Source: Orobanche coerulescens
Lineage: Eukaryota > Streptophyta > Magnoliopsida > Lamiales > Orobanchaceae
Length of the DNA: 64,000 bases
Assembly (NCBI GenBank): GCA_033398695.1
Contig: CM065815.1
Span: 98,546,501-98,610,500, forward strand
Direction of reading: 5' to 3'
Positions 23,076 to 34,440 of this stretch are shown here, piece by piece. The notes beneath the pieces are model-generated. The model was not told the origin of the DNA and made no database searches. It saw nothing but the letters and a program-made list of their open reading frames with translations. The stretch's first letter is position 1. Every line of letters starts with the position of its first letter. Position numbers and translations under genes: made by a program.

Positions 23076-23736
23076 GATCGAGGAGCTCGATGATCTGGAG
23101 GATATCGATGTTGGGTACACTTGAGATGTAGCCTTGATTTGTATTTTCCTTGTTTTTCGGATTGATGTTTGACTCAGTCTGTATTATAGTATTGAAGTTG
23201 CGAACCATTTGTTGTTGATCTATCTTGTAATAATTGTATCTGAGAATCTTGAGACTTGAGTCCTTTGATGTGATTTTCTTTCCTTTTGGTTCTGTACCCG
23301 AGATTTTTCTGATGATCTGGGTAATTGTTCATTGTGATTCGAGACGTCAAGTCGTGAGAACTTGGGCGTTCGATGCTGATGAGAACGGGAAAGTGTACAC
23401 CGATGGTTGTAGGCATGTACAATGAGCGGCTCTCTCGGGATGTGTACGCCGGTGCTACTAGTCATGCTGTTGGTATGACTTCCTGGCTAGTCTCTAGCGG
23501 GAGAGTCATGATTCGGCCGATCTCGCAGTTGGTTGAGTGTTTTTATCTCTTGTTTTTCATCGTGTTCGGGCAGAGGAGACGCGTGGACCCGTGGGGTTGG
23601 CCTGATTACTCAGGCGAAGTGGTTCGCAGTAAGGAGTATTCCTGGAGATGTTGTTTTGTTATCCTGAAAGATAGTCTTTATCCCTTGTTGTGTACCCTGA
23701 GTTTCGGGGACGAAACTCTTTTTAAGGGGGGGAGTA
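23076..23736 (+). other. G1 3' untranslated region and polypurine tract
   Basis: About 660 bp with no supportable gene. It ends in the conserved pre-LTR block GTTTCGGGGACGAAACT (an inverted repeat) and the polypurine tract TTTAAGGGGGGGA at about 23721-23734. The same block precedes the 3' LTR in G2, G3, G4 and G5. Confidence 0.8.
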
Positions 23737-23943
23737 TGTAATATCCGGGAATAATTTTTTTTGGTGTTACTGTTGAGCTGTACGTATTCATTTGGAATTG
23801 TACAAGTGTTTTTGTTTTGGACTGATACAATATATATTGTGTTGGATATTTCGGGAGCGAAATAATTTTACTTGTCGTCGGGTTAGTTTCGTTGTTTGAA
23901 TATTGGTTGGAGAGTTTGGATTTTTGGCTAAGTATACTAGCCA

Positions 23944-24320
23944 TAACGTACGCTACAGATGTAGCATTACGTATGCTAGCGTATTGCCATTACGTACATT
24001 ATGCATGTAAGGTTACGTACGTAATGCTTGGTAGGTGGTAGGAACCTTCCTCGTAGTCACTTTCGGCCGGTGGGTCCCGAGCATCTTCCGATCGGATCTC
24101 ACTATTGCAGTCAACGGACCCTTACGTACGTTAAGAGGTGAGCTCTACGTACGTAATGCAGGTTTGGTAACGTACGTAATAGATTTTTGTTTACGTACGT
24201 TAAGGCCTTCGTATTTTAGTTCAGTTAGTTCTGGATTTTACATTACGTACGTTAATGTCATGGCATAGCGTACGTAATGCCTCTTACGTACGTTAACCTT
24301 AGTGTATAACATACATAATG
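23944..24320 (+). promoter_or_regulatory. G1 palindrome array, 3' LTR
   Basis: The counterpart of 17807-18184, with the same order of ACGTACGT palindromes. A few have decayed, for example the last copy reads TAACATACATAATG, two C-to-T-type changes at CpG sites. Confidence 0.8.
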
Positions 24321-25265
24321 AGGTTGTCAGTCTATTTATGTTGGCTTCGTATTTCATTTTCTCACGAACCAAAACACATTTTCTCTCCCTAGAATCGTCC
24401 GTTTGGACTTGTTATTGATGTTTAGCCTCTTTCAATTCGATCTTGATCATCCTAGCTTGGATTGAAGCTTGAAGTTGGAATCTTGTTGTTGCTCCTTTGG
24501 TGTTTGGAGGATTTTTCTTGTTCTTCTTTGGTAAGTTCCCTCAATCTCTTGTTCTTCAAGTGATTTTCAAGTTTGATGATGTTGTTGTTGTTTTCTTCGG
24601 GTATTGTTGGATTGATGGAGTATATCATGATTCTTGATGAGTTTTTATGAACTTTTGATGAAGAACATGTTGGTATAGCTTGAGTATGATTATGTTCTTG
24701 ATGTTTTAGATTGTGTGGAGGTTATAATCATATCTAGGAAGGATTATGTTAAGATTGTTATATGATTAACATAGTCTTGAGATGATTATTGTTGTTGGTG
24801 GTGTTCTTGAAAGATTATAACCATTTTAGTAAGGATTTATGATGATTTAGGAGGTGATTATCATAATTTCGAAATGGTTAAATTAATCTTGTTGATTAAT
24901 CTGAATTCTTGAAGAATTAGTGATTGATGTTAGTAGAGACATCATGTTTTTTTTTAAATGATGATGTTCTTGAAGTTTTTGAGGATGGCATTGGTAGTAT
25001 TACCATCTTCGAGATGTTGTTTTGATGTTGTTCTTAAGTGATTCTTGTTTAATTGTTTCAAAAGTGTTAAGAACATTTGATCATGTCGATTGAGATTTTG
25101 GAGAATGTTAGGATTCATAGTTGAGAACTATGACATTCGTTGGTAGAGTTTAACCGATTCGGGGTTGAATCGGGTTTGTCCTTGGTGTTGTTTTCCATTG
25201 ATTTTGTGTTATTGAATGAATTGTTTTTCATTCAAGGTTGTTCAAGTGTTTGTGATCGTCGGTAG

Positions 25266-25329
25266 GCGCCGTTCGTCGTTTCGTGCCAGGACGTTGATCG
25301 TGGAAGGACTTTCTCGCCTTCGGTTTGAG
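25266..25329 (+). other. G1 putative mini-exon, 3' LTR
   Basis: The same 64-nt segment as 19133-19196, with the AG and GCAAGT edges conserved. Confidence 0.5.
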
Positions 25330-25730
25330 GCAAGTTTTATACTTGTACTGGTCAATGAGATTAATGTTATCATATATGTATATGAATGTACTGTATCATT
25401 TCGAGACTTAGTCTCTTCGTGATTTGTTGATATTCGGGAATTGTTTGATGCAATACCTTTCGGCAATTATGCTAGATTAACGGCCGGTTTAAGGCATTGA
25501 GATTCTTGTTGATACTGATGTTGTCGGTAGTCGGTTCGCGGTATCGATGTATCGATTATTATTGTTGACGTTAATGTCGTTCTGAGGTATCGTTGAATCG
25601 TTATTATCGAATTGGAACCGCTGCTATGATGTTGTATTGGCCGATTGAAGGTGTTTGATATATTCGTTTATCATCTCTGTTTCATTGGTCGGTTTAAGGC
25701 GTCGGGACATCTATTCTAACGTATCATTGG

Positions 25731-26357
25731 TTATCGATTGACCGTTCTAAGGTAATCGAGGTATTGAATTGGGATTATCTAAGATAATTCCCATCCGTTG
25801 TACTATCAGTTATCGATTAACCGTTCTAAGGTAATCGAGGTATTGAATTGGGATTATCTAAGATAATTCCCATCCGTTGTACTATCAGTTATCGATTAAC
25901 CGTTCTAAGGTAATCTAGGTATTGAATTGGGGTTATCTAAGATAATTCCCATTCGTTGTACTATCGGTTATCGATTAACCGTTCTAAGGTAATCGAGGTA
26001 TTGAATTGGGATTATCTAAGATAATTCCCATCCGTTGTACTATCAGTTATCGATTAACCGTTCTAAGGTAATGGAGGTATTGAATTGGGATTATCTAAGA
26101 TAATTCCCATTCGTTGTACTATCAGTTATCGATTAACCGTTCTAAGGTAATCGAGGTATTGAATTGGGGTTATCTAAGATAATTCCCATCCGTTGTATTA
26201 TTGGTTATCGATTAACCGTTCTAAGGTGATCGGTGTATTGAATTGAGACTGTCGAGGATAGTTCCCATCCGTTGAGTCGTCGTGATCAATTGGCCATTCC
26301 AAGACAGTCGAGGTATTTTGAATTGGGACCGCCGAGGACGGTGCCCATCCGTGAGTA
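25731..26357 (+). repeat. 79-bp tandem array, G1 3' LTR (8 units)
   Basis: Units start at 25731, 25810, 25889, 25968, 26047, 26126, 26205 and about 26283. The last two are the same diverged pair that ends the 5' array, so the two extra units arose within the homogeneous part. Confidence 0.93.
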
Positions 26358-27092
26358 TTTTTATCGTGTTAGCCGATTCAAGGCAGCACACTATTATTCT
26401 TGTGAATTCGATAATCTTGTAATCATTGCTGTTTGCGACTAATTGTGGAGGCTAGTTCGGCTAGTGCTCGATGGGTAAGCTTGGGGCTTGAACCTTCGCA
26501 GTTGGTTTCCCAACACCTACAGTTCAGTAGGTCACGGTCATGTTTATGATCTCATTATGGGTAAGTCTGGGTCTTGAACCTTCGCGGTTGGTTTCCCAGC
26601 ACCTGCAATTCAGTAGGTCACGGTCATTGGATGACCTCATTGTGATACGGCTTCGTGCCGTGGCTTCGGCCCTCATTGTGATACGGCTTCGTGTCGTGGC
26701 TTCGGCCCTCAGATGATACAGCTTCGGGCTATTTGGCTTCGGGCCATTGTGATGACTGGCAGTTCGGCTGAGTGGCCTTCAGGCCATCGTGACGTATTGG
26801 TATTTTCGTTGGAGCCTTCAGGCATTGTGATTCATATTTATTTCAGCTCTGGGTTGGTTTATCTTCGTGTAGTTCATTGTTGTGATCTGTATTGATGATT
26901 CGCCGTTGGGCACTTGTGTTCTAACCTGTTGAGCAGGTACCGATCGTATGCCGCGGGCATAGTATTTCACGAATGCTCAATTCTTACTTTGGTTTGTGAG
27001 CATCTCGTATTACCATTGATGTACCATTTATTCTGCCTTTGGATGCATATCATGTTGTACATGTATTTGATATTCATTATTTGGATGACTGA

Positions 27093-27126
27093 CCCCGTGG
27101 GGTGGAACATGTTTTTCATGTTTTAG
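27093..27126 (+). other. G1 CCCC/GGGG hairpin and putative splice acceptor, 3' LTR
   Basis: CCCCGTGGGG at 27093-27102 with TGTTTTAG|GTTCT downstream, as in the 5' LTR. Confidence 0.6.
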
Positions 27127-27482
27127 GTTCTTGCGAGGAGAGAGTTGAGACACAGGGGCATGACGATGGCGATGAGGCATTCAAGCGATACTAGTCCGAG
27201 ATGTTTTGGTGTTCATGTCAGTCAGACAGTTGGAGTATTCCAGTTTTGTTCAGTCGTTGTCATTTTGTATTATCCGAGTAAGGCTCGTGGATGTGTTGTA
27301 CTTTTATTTTGCCTACTTTTGTCGTTGAAATTCCATATTGGAATATTATGTTGGATGTCATAGTAGGGACTGAGATTCCCCTTTTGGTCAGTTTGTTGTA
27401 TTTTGGTCATGTTCGCCTGGTGGATCTCCTGGCGTGGGGTCCACGGCACTGTAATAACCCAATGAGATTTAGGGGCGTTACA

Positions 27483-27487
27483 ACTTA
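27483..27487. other. Target-site duplication of G1, right (ACTTA)
   Basis: An exact repeat of 17595-17599 immediately after TTACA. Confidence 0.92.
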
Positions 27488-27591
27488 TCTATTAAATTAT
27501 GTATATTTTTAAAACAAGTTCACACCTATTTTCTTTCAAATATTCTCAAATATGTACGCAATATATAGTATTTGATAAATACACAAAAAAA

Positions 27592-27922
27592 AACTTTTTC
27601 CATCCCCCAAATTTCTTCCTAGAAATCTTCGGCAGAAGTTTGAATAAAAGAAGTCATCGAGTGTATTGTGGAGTTTAATGTGAGTTGAGAAGGGGTCCCG
27701 TATTAGTGTATTATTAAGTTAAATAGTGGCCCTGCACAAGGATGACATGCATAAATCGAGAAATAGTCCCAGGTCAAAGGTCAAGAGTTCAAACCCCACC
27801 AATACTAGGTTGGGTGTGTGAGGTTAAAAAAATTAATTAGTGTCCATAAATGGCATAGGAACAAATTTGATGGACCTACTAAAAAAGAAAGGTAGGAACA
27901 AATTTAGGGGATGGAGGTAGTA
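27592..27922. mobile_element. Stowaway-like MITE
   Basis: The right end GGGATGGAGGTAGTA is the reverse complement of the classic Stowaway end (CTCCNTCC type). The left end, TTTTTCCATCCCCCAAATTT, pairs with AAATTTAGGGGATGGAGG on the right with a few mismatches. Stowaway elements are non-autonomous Tc1/mariner DNA transposons (established). The left terminus is eroded. Confidence 0.65.
27729..27832 (+). mobile_element. Possible tRNA-derived SINE inside the Stowaway MITE
   Basis: GAGTTCAAACC at 27785-27795 fits the RNA polymerase III B box. An A-box-like TGGCCCTGCACAAGG lies about 55 bp upstream. The segment ends in an A-rich tail and is flanked by TTAAATAGTG (27719-27728) and TTAATTAGTG (27833-27842), a likely target duplication with one mismatch. 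The family is not recognised. Confidence 0.45.
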
Positions 27923-28361
27923 AATAATACCTCGTATATAATCAAGTTACTAATAGTGCATGAAATGTAACACCCCCAATCCACTCGGGAATATTACAGC
28001 ACCGCAGACCCTCTCCGTGAGGATCTACCAGGCTAGATACCAAGTCAAGACATCACATCAATATGCCAACATAGCTAAATACGAATAGGTAGATCGATTT
28101 GGCCTTTCGTCAATAACATACAACTCAAGCTTCATATACATCTCTATTACAAAACTCTTACCTGCACAGGGGTCAAAATATAACTGCACACCCAAAAGAA
28201 GGAAGAACACTACAGCGGAAAGAATAATACGATTCGACCTACAAATCTCAATACTGGACCTCATATGATTAGTATCATTTGTCTTCCATCATCATTCATA
28301 CTGATCGCGTGTTTTGCTCCTCAAGAACCTGCACGTACCTGAATGCAATACAGACATCCAC

Positions 28362-28378
28362 CCCCCGATTACTCAGGG
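28362..28378 (-). other. G2 hairpin before the putative acceptor
   Basis: The minus strand reads CCCTGAGTAATCGGGG, nearly the same stem-loop as G4 (CCCCGAGTAATCGGGG). A CAG|GTACGTGCAGG lies about 21 nt downstream at 28340-28339. Confidence 0.6.
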
Positions 28379-28889
28379 ATTAGAAAAATTCCACAATTTT
28401 GCTAGTGCAAGTATAAAGTGCAAATACGAGCCATACACAACATATTCCGAAAATATAATAATCGAGAATAGCCAACCAGTTAACATAATAATAAACTTCC
28501 CGAGATAATTCACTTGAGTAAAATAGTTCGAAATCATGAAACATAGGATATACATTTTTCAAAACATTTCAAGATCTCGTGAGTTATGGAAACACTTGAG
28601 TTCGAAGGACCTTTAACTCATCGAAAACCACTTAGGTACACCGCCCCAATGATTATTTTCAAAATACAATTCAGATCACAAAATATGGGGTCCACGACCC
28701 AATCATCCATATCAATCATACGCACAAAGGTTATTCTCGTCCCATGCTAACAAGCATGAATCTCGGAGCTCCTTCATGCATACCCGAGTGAATAAACTAA
28801 TGGTAAATAACAGAGTCACACATCAATATGACAACGGTCACGCAAACGATCCAAAGATTAGGATTCCACAACAGACATATAGCATACAC

Positions 28890-29155
28890 TCATAGTTATC
28901 CTGGCATCGGGCTAGCAAGCCACGAACCTCGGAGTCTCGTGACGACACACCCAGTTTGGATAACCCAATAGTTATCCTGGCATCATGCCAGCAAGCACGA
29001 ACCTCGAAGTCTCACGACGGCATACTCGGTTTGGATAACCTATGATGAGTATGTAACACGTCTAAATATACACCCATAAGCTATCTTGGCATCGGGCTAG
29101 CAAGCCACGAACCTCGGAGTCTCCTTGAGACATACCCAGTTAGGATAATCCTATG
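28890..29155 (-). repeat. Tandem repeats in the G2 LTR
   Basis: Three copies of a segment containing GGCATCGGGCTAGCAAGCC start near 28898, 28975 and 29083, with a diverged copy near 28745. They lie between the putative donor and acceptor, like the arrays in the other gypsy LTRs. Confidence 0.8.
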
Positions 29156-29292
29156 GTAAAGTTCGACCCGAACTAATAAGGACGGATCCCGGAGGTCTCA
29201 ACGAACACTTCCCGGTAGAACATCACTTACAAATGATCATAAACTACGAGGGGATATACTTATTGAACAACACCGAATAGTATTACCTCCTA

Positions 29293-29297
29293 ACAAA
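29293..29297. other. Target-site duplication of G3, left (ACAAA)
   Basis: ACAAA precedes the G3 5' LTR and recurs at 37778-37782 after the 3' LTR. Confidence 0.92.
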
Positions 29298-29585
29298 TGT
29301 AATACCCGTACTTTTTGTAAAAAAAATTCCGTTTTGGTGCTCCTGTATTTTAACACTCCTCGTAAGTATTTAGTCAGTTGATGTTGATGTTGGAGTTCAT
29401 ATCATTTCATACTTACTCTTTCTTGTTCGGGTCATGCGACTTTGAACTAATTCTCGTAATCACTACTCGGAACCACCGTTTTGGGGTTCCCGCAATTCTA
29501 TTTTGTGTTATTATTCCCAAGTTTGGAGTTCTATTAAGTGTATTCTCTTCCAGGGTCATTTTTCGTCATTTTTGGGCCCAAATAG

Positions 29586-29768
29586 TGTGCGCCGCGGCAC
29601 AAGGGAGTGCGCACCGCGGCACACACCTTGTGCAGCTGAGCCTGACAGCGGCTGTACTACGGGTTGCGGCCCTCTGCTGGCCGTGCCGCGGCACTAAGCT
29701 AAGTGCTGGGAGCTGTTTTTGGCCGCGGGCCATGGCACACCCAGTCCGGGCCGCGGCACACGAGTCAG
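29586..29768 (+). promoter_or_regulatory. G3 palindrome array (GCCGCGGC), 5' LTR
   Basis: Five to six copies of a CCGCGG-cored motif, typically CGCCGCGGCACA or GGCCGCGGCAC, make this the most GC-rich stretch of the LTR. No clear TATA box follows, unlike G2, G4 and G5. The motif is a different palindrome in the same relative position as the arrays in the other families. Confidence 0.75.
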
Positions 29769-30245
29769 ATTACCCTTTTTCAGCGGATTTTTGAGGAGAT
29801 AAGTTCATTTCATCATTTTCCTCATCCCTCCTCTCCTTGGGCGATATTTTGGGCGATTTGGCATCCTCAATCTCAGAGTTTTCATCCTCCTTGAGTTCTT
29901 AGTGTGGATTAACAATATATTTTTGGATTCTTCATCCTAATTCAAGGTAAACTTTGCATAACCCTAGATTTTCGAGATTTGGGGTTTTTCCTTCCGATCT
30001 CTTCGATTCGGCTTGTTGTTATGATGGAATATGTCGAGTATAAATTATCTACCTTGGATACATGTTTTCCTTCGGGTCTATTGGTGTATTTCCGGAATTA
30101 TTGGGTGTTTGGGTTGGTTAACTTGCGATTCACCATTTAAGAGTTTTATTCCTGGAACACATGTATCGTGGGTAGTAAATTCGGGTGGATTCCTACTTAT
30201 TTTCCTACTCATAGATTATTGATGGTTGATCACGCATTTGTCTAG

Positions 30246-30310
30246 GTTCGGAGTTGTCGAACCCTTCAATCTTGGTAGTTTGTCATTCGTACCCTTTTCT
30301 TCCATTCCAG
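30246..30310 (+). other. G3 putative mini-exon, 5' LTR
   Basis: A 65-nt segment between TTTGTCTAG and GCAAGT, with CCATTCCAG|GCAAGT at its 3' edge. It is conserved in the 3' LTR at 36980-37044. Confidence 0.5.
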
Positions 30311-30648
30311 GCAAGTGATTCTTTTGAAAGTTATATTATTAAATGTGGAAAGTAATGCATATGAGTGTGGGAGTTATATTCGTTCACTCCGAGAGGGCCC
30401 GACGGGACCGATGAGGGTTCTGCTTATGACAGTTCCGTGAACATTTGGGTTAGCCACTCCGAGATGACCCGACGGGGTCGAGGAGGGATTCGCGCATTGT
30501 CGAGTCCACGGTTAATCAAGAGATATTGTCATCATTGAGATATGTTTGGATAATTGCATTTTCCGGAAAATCATTATCATGGCTTTAAAATTGGTGCATG
30601 AGCTTTTACGTGTAAGATGTGACGTTTCACTTGTAATACTTGCCCTAA

Positions 30649-30692
30649 CCCCTCTCGTGTGGGGAAAACTCCTTTTGTATTTTTTTTTCCAG
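30649..30692 (+). other. G3 hairpin and putative splice acceptor, 5' LTR
   Basis: CCCC and GGGG arms enclose an 8-nt loop (30649-30664), followed by a T-rich tract and CAG|GTTCTAAGG. This is the best-looking 3' splice site of the set. Confidence 0.6.
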
Positions 30693-31057
30693 GTTCTAAG
30701 GATCCTTACGAGCGAGCACCGGGGCAGTACGATGACGATGGCGAGGCGTGATACTGTGGCTAGTCGTATTCCCTTTGTTTTGGGCATTATTCTCTTTGGT
30801 CTGTTTCATCCTTGTAATAATAAATGGTACTCGAGTACTTTAGGAAATTCTTTTTCCGGTTGATGTATAACTTTCTTGTATTTCTTCGTGGTGTTGTGTT
30901 ACTGGTTTGAGCTTCCTTGTTGTATCGGATTTATTGATTCCCGAGTGAACTTTGTGAAATTTGATGCGTTATGTCTAAAAATTAGCCTAGTGGGTCCCAG
31001 GCAGGGATCCACGGCGCTGTGATATTCTACGAATATCTCGGGAGGTGTTACAGAATT

Positions 31058-31069
31058 TGGTATCAGAGC
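31058..31069 (+). promoter_or_regulatory. G3 primer binding site
   Basis: TGGTATCAGAGC lies 5 nt after the LTR end and is an exact tRNA-Met-type match. Confidence 0.92.
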
Positions 31070-31305
31070 TTAGGTTTATGGATACCTAGGCTGTCGGTCT
31101 GTTGGGTCTATTTTGTATTGTTTCGAGAGCACACATCATCATGTGTGCCGTCATTTAAATGCGACCGGTACTCGTAAGTTCCTTATCCCCTTTATTTTCT
31201 TTATTTCCTCATTGTAATTCGATTTTGGGACATGGGAAATCCATATCCATGATGGGAATGTTACGAGTTATACTTATGAGTTTACTTCCCGTTTTTCATT
31301 TTAGA

Positions 31306-32400
31306 ATGTCAACTGGTAGAGGACGTGGATGCGGCCGTGGTCGTGGCGCAGCCGGTGGGGCGGACATATCCATCAGCTTTGTAGAAGGCTCGGCTATGAC
31401 TAACTTGTCGGATTCGGTGTAGCCTAGTGCCGGTAGCCATCAGGAACCATCGGCCAGTCTGGGAACTTCCGCAGGGAGTCACCCGGATGTGGGCATTGCC
31501 ACCATACTGTAATAAGTGGCAAACCAAATGGCTCTTTTGACCCAAGCGGTTCAGCAAAACCAACCACCTCCTGCAACCGATACTGGGGCAGAGAAATGGT
31601 TACAAGATGTGATCCGTATGCGCCCTCCCCAATTTATTGGCGCAAATGATCCGATCGGCTGGGAAGATTGGATTAATGAGATGAACAAAGTCTTCATGGC
31701 CGTAAATTGTCCAGAGGCACGTAAGGTGCCAGTTGCTCAGTACTTTCTAACAATGGATGCGGCTAGTTGGTGGCAAGCGATCACACCTCCGGATCGTGTG
31801 GTTTCATGGGACGAGTTTAAGGAATTGATGGAGGCCGAGTTTTGCCTGTGGCCTATTCAGGAGGCCAGGATTCGAGCCTTTTACGAGGCTAAACCCCAGG
31901 ATGTCCTTGTATCTTAGGCGATTGTCGAATAAAACCGCCAACTCAACGATGTGAAGAGCCAAGTGAAGGAAGAGAGAGATAAAATCCGTCACTTTGACAT
32001 GCGGATGAAGCCGAAAGTTCGACACTATATGTAAGGATTTGCTTGCACCACATTGAAGGAGTATCAAGACAAAACATTAGCCTACGATATGTCCTTCACT
32101 ACTACCGAAGCAGCAAGTGACAGTAAGAAGCAAAAGACCTCCGAAAAGTTTTCTAGCGGTAGAGGTGGTAATCAACGGGGGTCTCAGTCGGCAAATTATC
32201 CTGTCATAGGGTCTTCCCGTGCGTCGGGAGGAAAACGAAATTTCAAAGCTGGTACTAGTGTGTCCAACTGGGTTGTGACATGTTTTAAATGCGGCCAACA
32301 AGGTCATCTTAGTCGTGATTGCAGTCTACCTCATTTGAAGTGTTTTAATTGTGGCCAGGAAGGCCACAGAGCTATGTATTGTACGGAAGAAGAAAATACA
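31306..32400 (+). pseudogene. gag: G3 gag
   Basis: This Gag starts MSTGRGRGCGRGRG, a typical Arg-Gly-rich chromovirus N-terminus. The capsid domain (RPPQFIGANDPIGWEDWINE, AASWWQAITPPDRVVSWDEF) lies at 31615-31860. Two CCHC knuckles follow, [14 protein letters not shown] (from 32281) and [14 protein letters not shown]. The frame is continuous, with no frameshift, but stops occur at 31420, 31510, 31513, 31915, about 31930 and about 32032. Several lie where a CAG or CAA codon would be expected, as if by C-to-T decay. Confidence 0.9.
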
Positions 32401-33705
32401 CTTGGGGCTCAAGCGTCAGTTCCTGCGCCTGGAGAACCGAGTGTTAATCAGAAATCATACGTAGGTCAGCCATATCAGAGTAACGGTCGGGGCAGAGGCC
32501 GGGGCCAGTCTGTTAGAGGGGGAGCCCCCAGTGCTGGTTCGGTGCAACCTCGTGTCTATGAGATGAGGAGAGCTATAGATCCAAAGGCTACCGTGGCGAC
32601 AGGTATCGATTATCTTTTATCTCATACAGTTAGAGTGCTTTTTGTTTCCGGTGCTTCTCATTCGTTCATCTCTTTGGATTGTGTGCCTCGATTGAATTTT
32701 GAGTGTTTGTCTCCTTGTGAGTCCTTTGTGGTTAAGCTGCCCAGCGGGGATAGAAACGTGGGGAACAAGGAAGTTAGGGATTGTCCGGTGATAATCGCAG
32801 AGAAAGTGTGGCCTTCGAATTTGATCGTCGTGGATATCGTTGATGAATACTTAATCCTCAGCGACGATTGGCTTGGTAGACACGGAGCGGTAATGAATTA
32901 TCGCACGAAGGTCATATCAATGTTGGCCGAAGACGGTACCGAGCATTCTTTTACGGGGTACAAAATGGGGTGTCAGAAATTCTTAATTAGCATATTGAAG
33001 GCGACTAAACTTATTAGAGAAGGCTGTGTTGGGTATTGGTGTTATGCCGCGAAAGTCGAGGATGAAAAAGTCGAGCTTCCCTCGATTCCTGTGGTTAATG
33101 AGTTTCCGGATGTTTTTCCAGATGATTTACCGGGACTACCACCGGAGCGGGAGGTTGAATTTACAATTGATTTAGAATCAAGTTCAACTCCGATTTCTAA
33201 GGCATCGTACCGTATGGCACCTTCAGAAATGCAAGAGTTGAAAAGACAGTTGGGAGAGTTGTTGGATAAGGGATATATTAGACCTAGTGCTTCACCTTGG
33301 CGTGCACCGGTCTTGTTCGTAAGAAAGAAAGATGGTTCACTATGCTTGTGTATCGATTATCGGGAGATGAACAAAGTGACCATTAAGAATAAATACTTTT
33401 TACCGCGTAACGATGATTTGTTTGATCAACTACAAGGAGCTGCGGTATTCTCAAAAATTGACTTGAGGTCCGGTTATTATCAACTTCGGACAAAGGAATC
33501 CGACATTCCTAAAACCGCTTTTCGTACAAGGTACGGGCATTACGAGTTTGTGGTTATGCCTTTTGGGTTAACCAACGCACCAGCGATATTCATGCAATTG
33601 ATGAATAAGATATTTATTGAGCATCTTGATAATTGTGTAGTCATTTTTCTCGACGATATTCTGGTCTATTCTCGTGATGATGAGGAACACGCTCGGCATT
33701 TGTGA
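32401..33705 (+). pseudogene. G3 protease and reverse transcriptase N-terminal part
   Basis: The protease motif, expected as Asp-Ser-Gly-Ala, reads [13 protein letters not shown]: the catalytic Asp is Val (codon 32644-32646), so the protease should be dead. Reverse transcriptase follows with [80 protein letters not shown] and the FLDDILVYS catalytic loop, all typical of Ty3/gypsy. A TGA at 33703-33705 interrupts the RT in frame, at a position where Arg (CGA) is usual. Confidence 0.92.
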
Positions 33706-33708
33706 TTA

Positions 33709-34440
33709 GTGTTAAAGATTTTGAGGACTCAACACCTCTATGAAAAGTTTTCTAAGTGTGAATTTTGGCTGAAGGAAGTCATGTTTCTCGGGCATGTGAT
33801 TTCAGCAGAAGGGGTCCGAGTAGATCCCCAGAAGATTGAGGCAGTGTTATATTGGGCACCGCCTAGGAACGTGAAGGAAGTTCGTAGCTTTTTGGGTCTG
33901 GCTGGGTATTACCGAAGGTTCATCAAGGGGTTCTCTAAACTTGCTCGACCACTTACTCAATTACTCCAGAAGTCCAAAAAATTCGAATGGAATGAAGAGA
34001 GACAACATAGTTTCGAAGAGCTGAAAAGGCGTCTGACTACCGCGCCGATTTTAGCCCTGCCCCAGGGAATCGGTGGGTATTCGGTTTATTGTGACGCATC
34101 AGGACAAGGACTTAGGTGCGTACTCTTGCAGCATAATAAGACTATCGCCTACGCTTCACGGCAACTTAAACCGTATGAGTTGAATTATCCTACCCATGTT
34201 TTGGAGTTAGCTGCCGTAGTGTTTGCATTGAAGATCTGGCGTCACTATTTGTATGGTTCTTCATGTCGAATTTATGCCGACCACAAGAGCCTAAAGTACA
34301 TTTTTAGCCAGAAGGAACTGAATATGAGACAGCATCGTTGGTTGGAGTTGATAAAGGATTATGACTTGGAGATCCTTTACCATCCAGGAAAGGACAACGT
34401 TGTAGCTGACGCGTTGAGCCGGAAATCGATATCTCTTTAG
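33709..34440 (+). pseudogene. G3 RT thumb and RNase H
   Basis: In the same frame as the upstream part after one stop codon. It has [11 protein letters not shown] and [16 protein letters not shown] (end of RT), then RNase H with [36 protein letters not shown] (first 20 residues conserved), [11 protein letters not shown] and [10 protein letters not shown]. The catalytic acidic residues of RNase H appear present. It ends at TAG 34438-34440; the linker to integrase (34441-34776) carries further stops. Confidence 0.92.

Larger units (their letters stand above)
17600..27482 (+). mobile_element. G1: complete non-autonomous gypsy element with 3.7-kb LTRs
   Basis: The element is 9,883 bp with a 5-bp ACTTA duplication. 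It has two LTRs of 3,725 and 3,746 bp, a tRNA-Met-like primer site, one gag gene and a polypurine tract. The internal region is only about 2.4 kb and has no protease, reverse transcriptase, RNase H or integrase. This fits the class called TR-GAG or LARD. Its LTR ends (TGTAATA... and ...GTTACA) and its gag match the gypsy chromovirus group represented here by G3. It must borrow enzymes to move. The LTRs make up three quarters of its length. Confidence 0.95.
23737..27482 (+). repeat. G1 3' LTR
   Basis: The LTR is 3,746 bp, starts TGTAATATCCGGG and ends GGGGCGTTACA. It differs from the 5' LTR by scattered substitutions and by repeat number: 8 versus 6 units of 79 bp and 2 versus 5 units of 36 bp. 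It also has short deletions near 25475 and 27308. Confidence 0.93.
29298..31052 (+). repeat. G3 5' LTR
   Basis: The LTR is 1,755 bp, TGTAATACCCGTAC to GGAGGTGTTACA. It carries a CCGCGG palindrome array (29586-29768), a possible first donor AAG|GTAAAC near 29946, a mini-exon (30246-30310), a two-unit CGACGGG repeat (30380-30495) and a hairpin (30649-30664) before TTTTTTTTCCAG|GTTCT (30692). Confidence 0.93.

Noticed and set aside
29586..29768. CpG-island promoter of a host gene
   Set aside because: The GC-rich patch is the CCGCGG palindrome array of the G3 LTR and recurs at 36308-36485 in the partner LTR.
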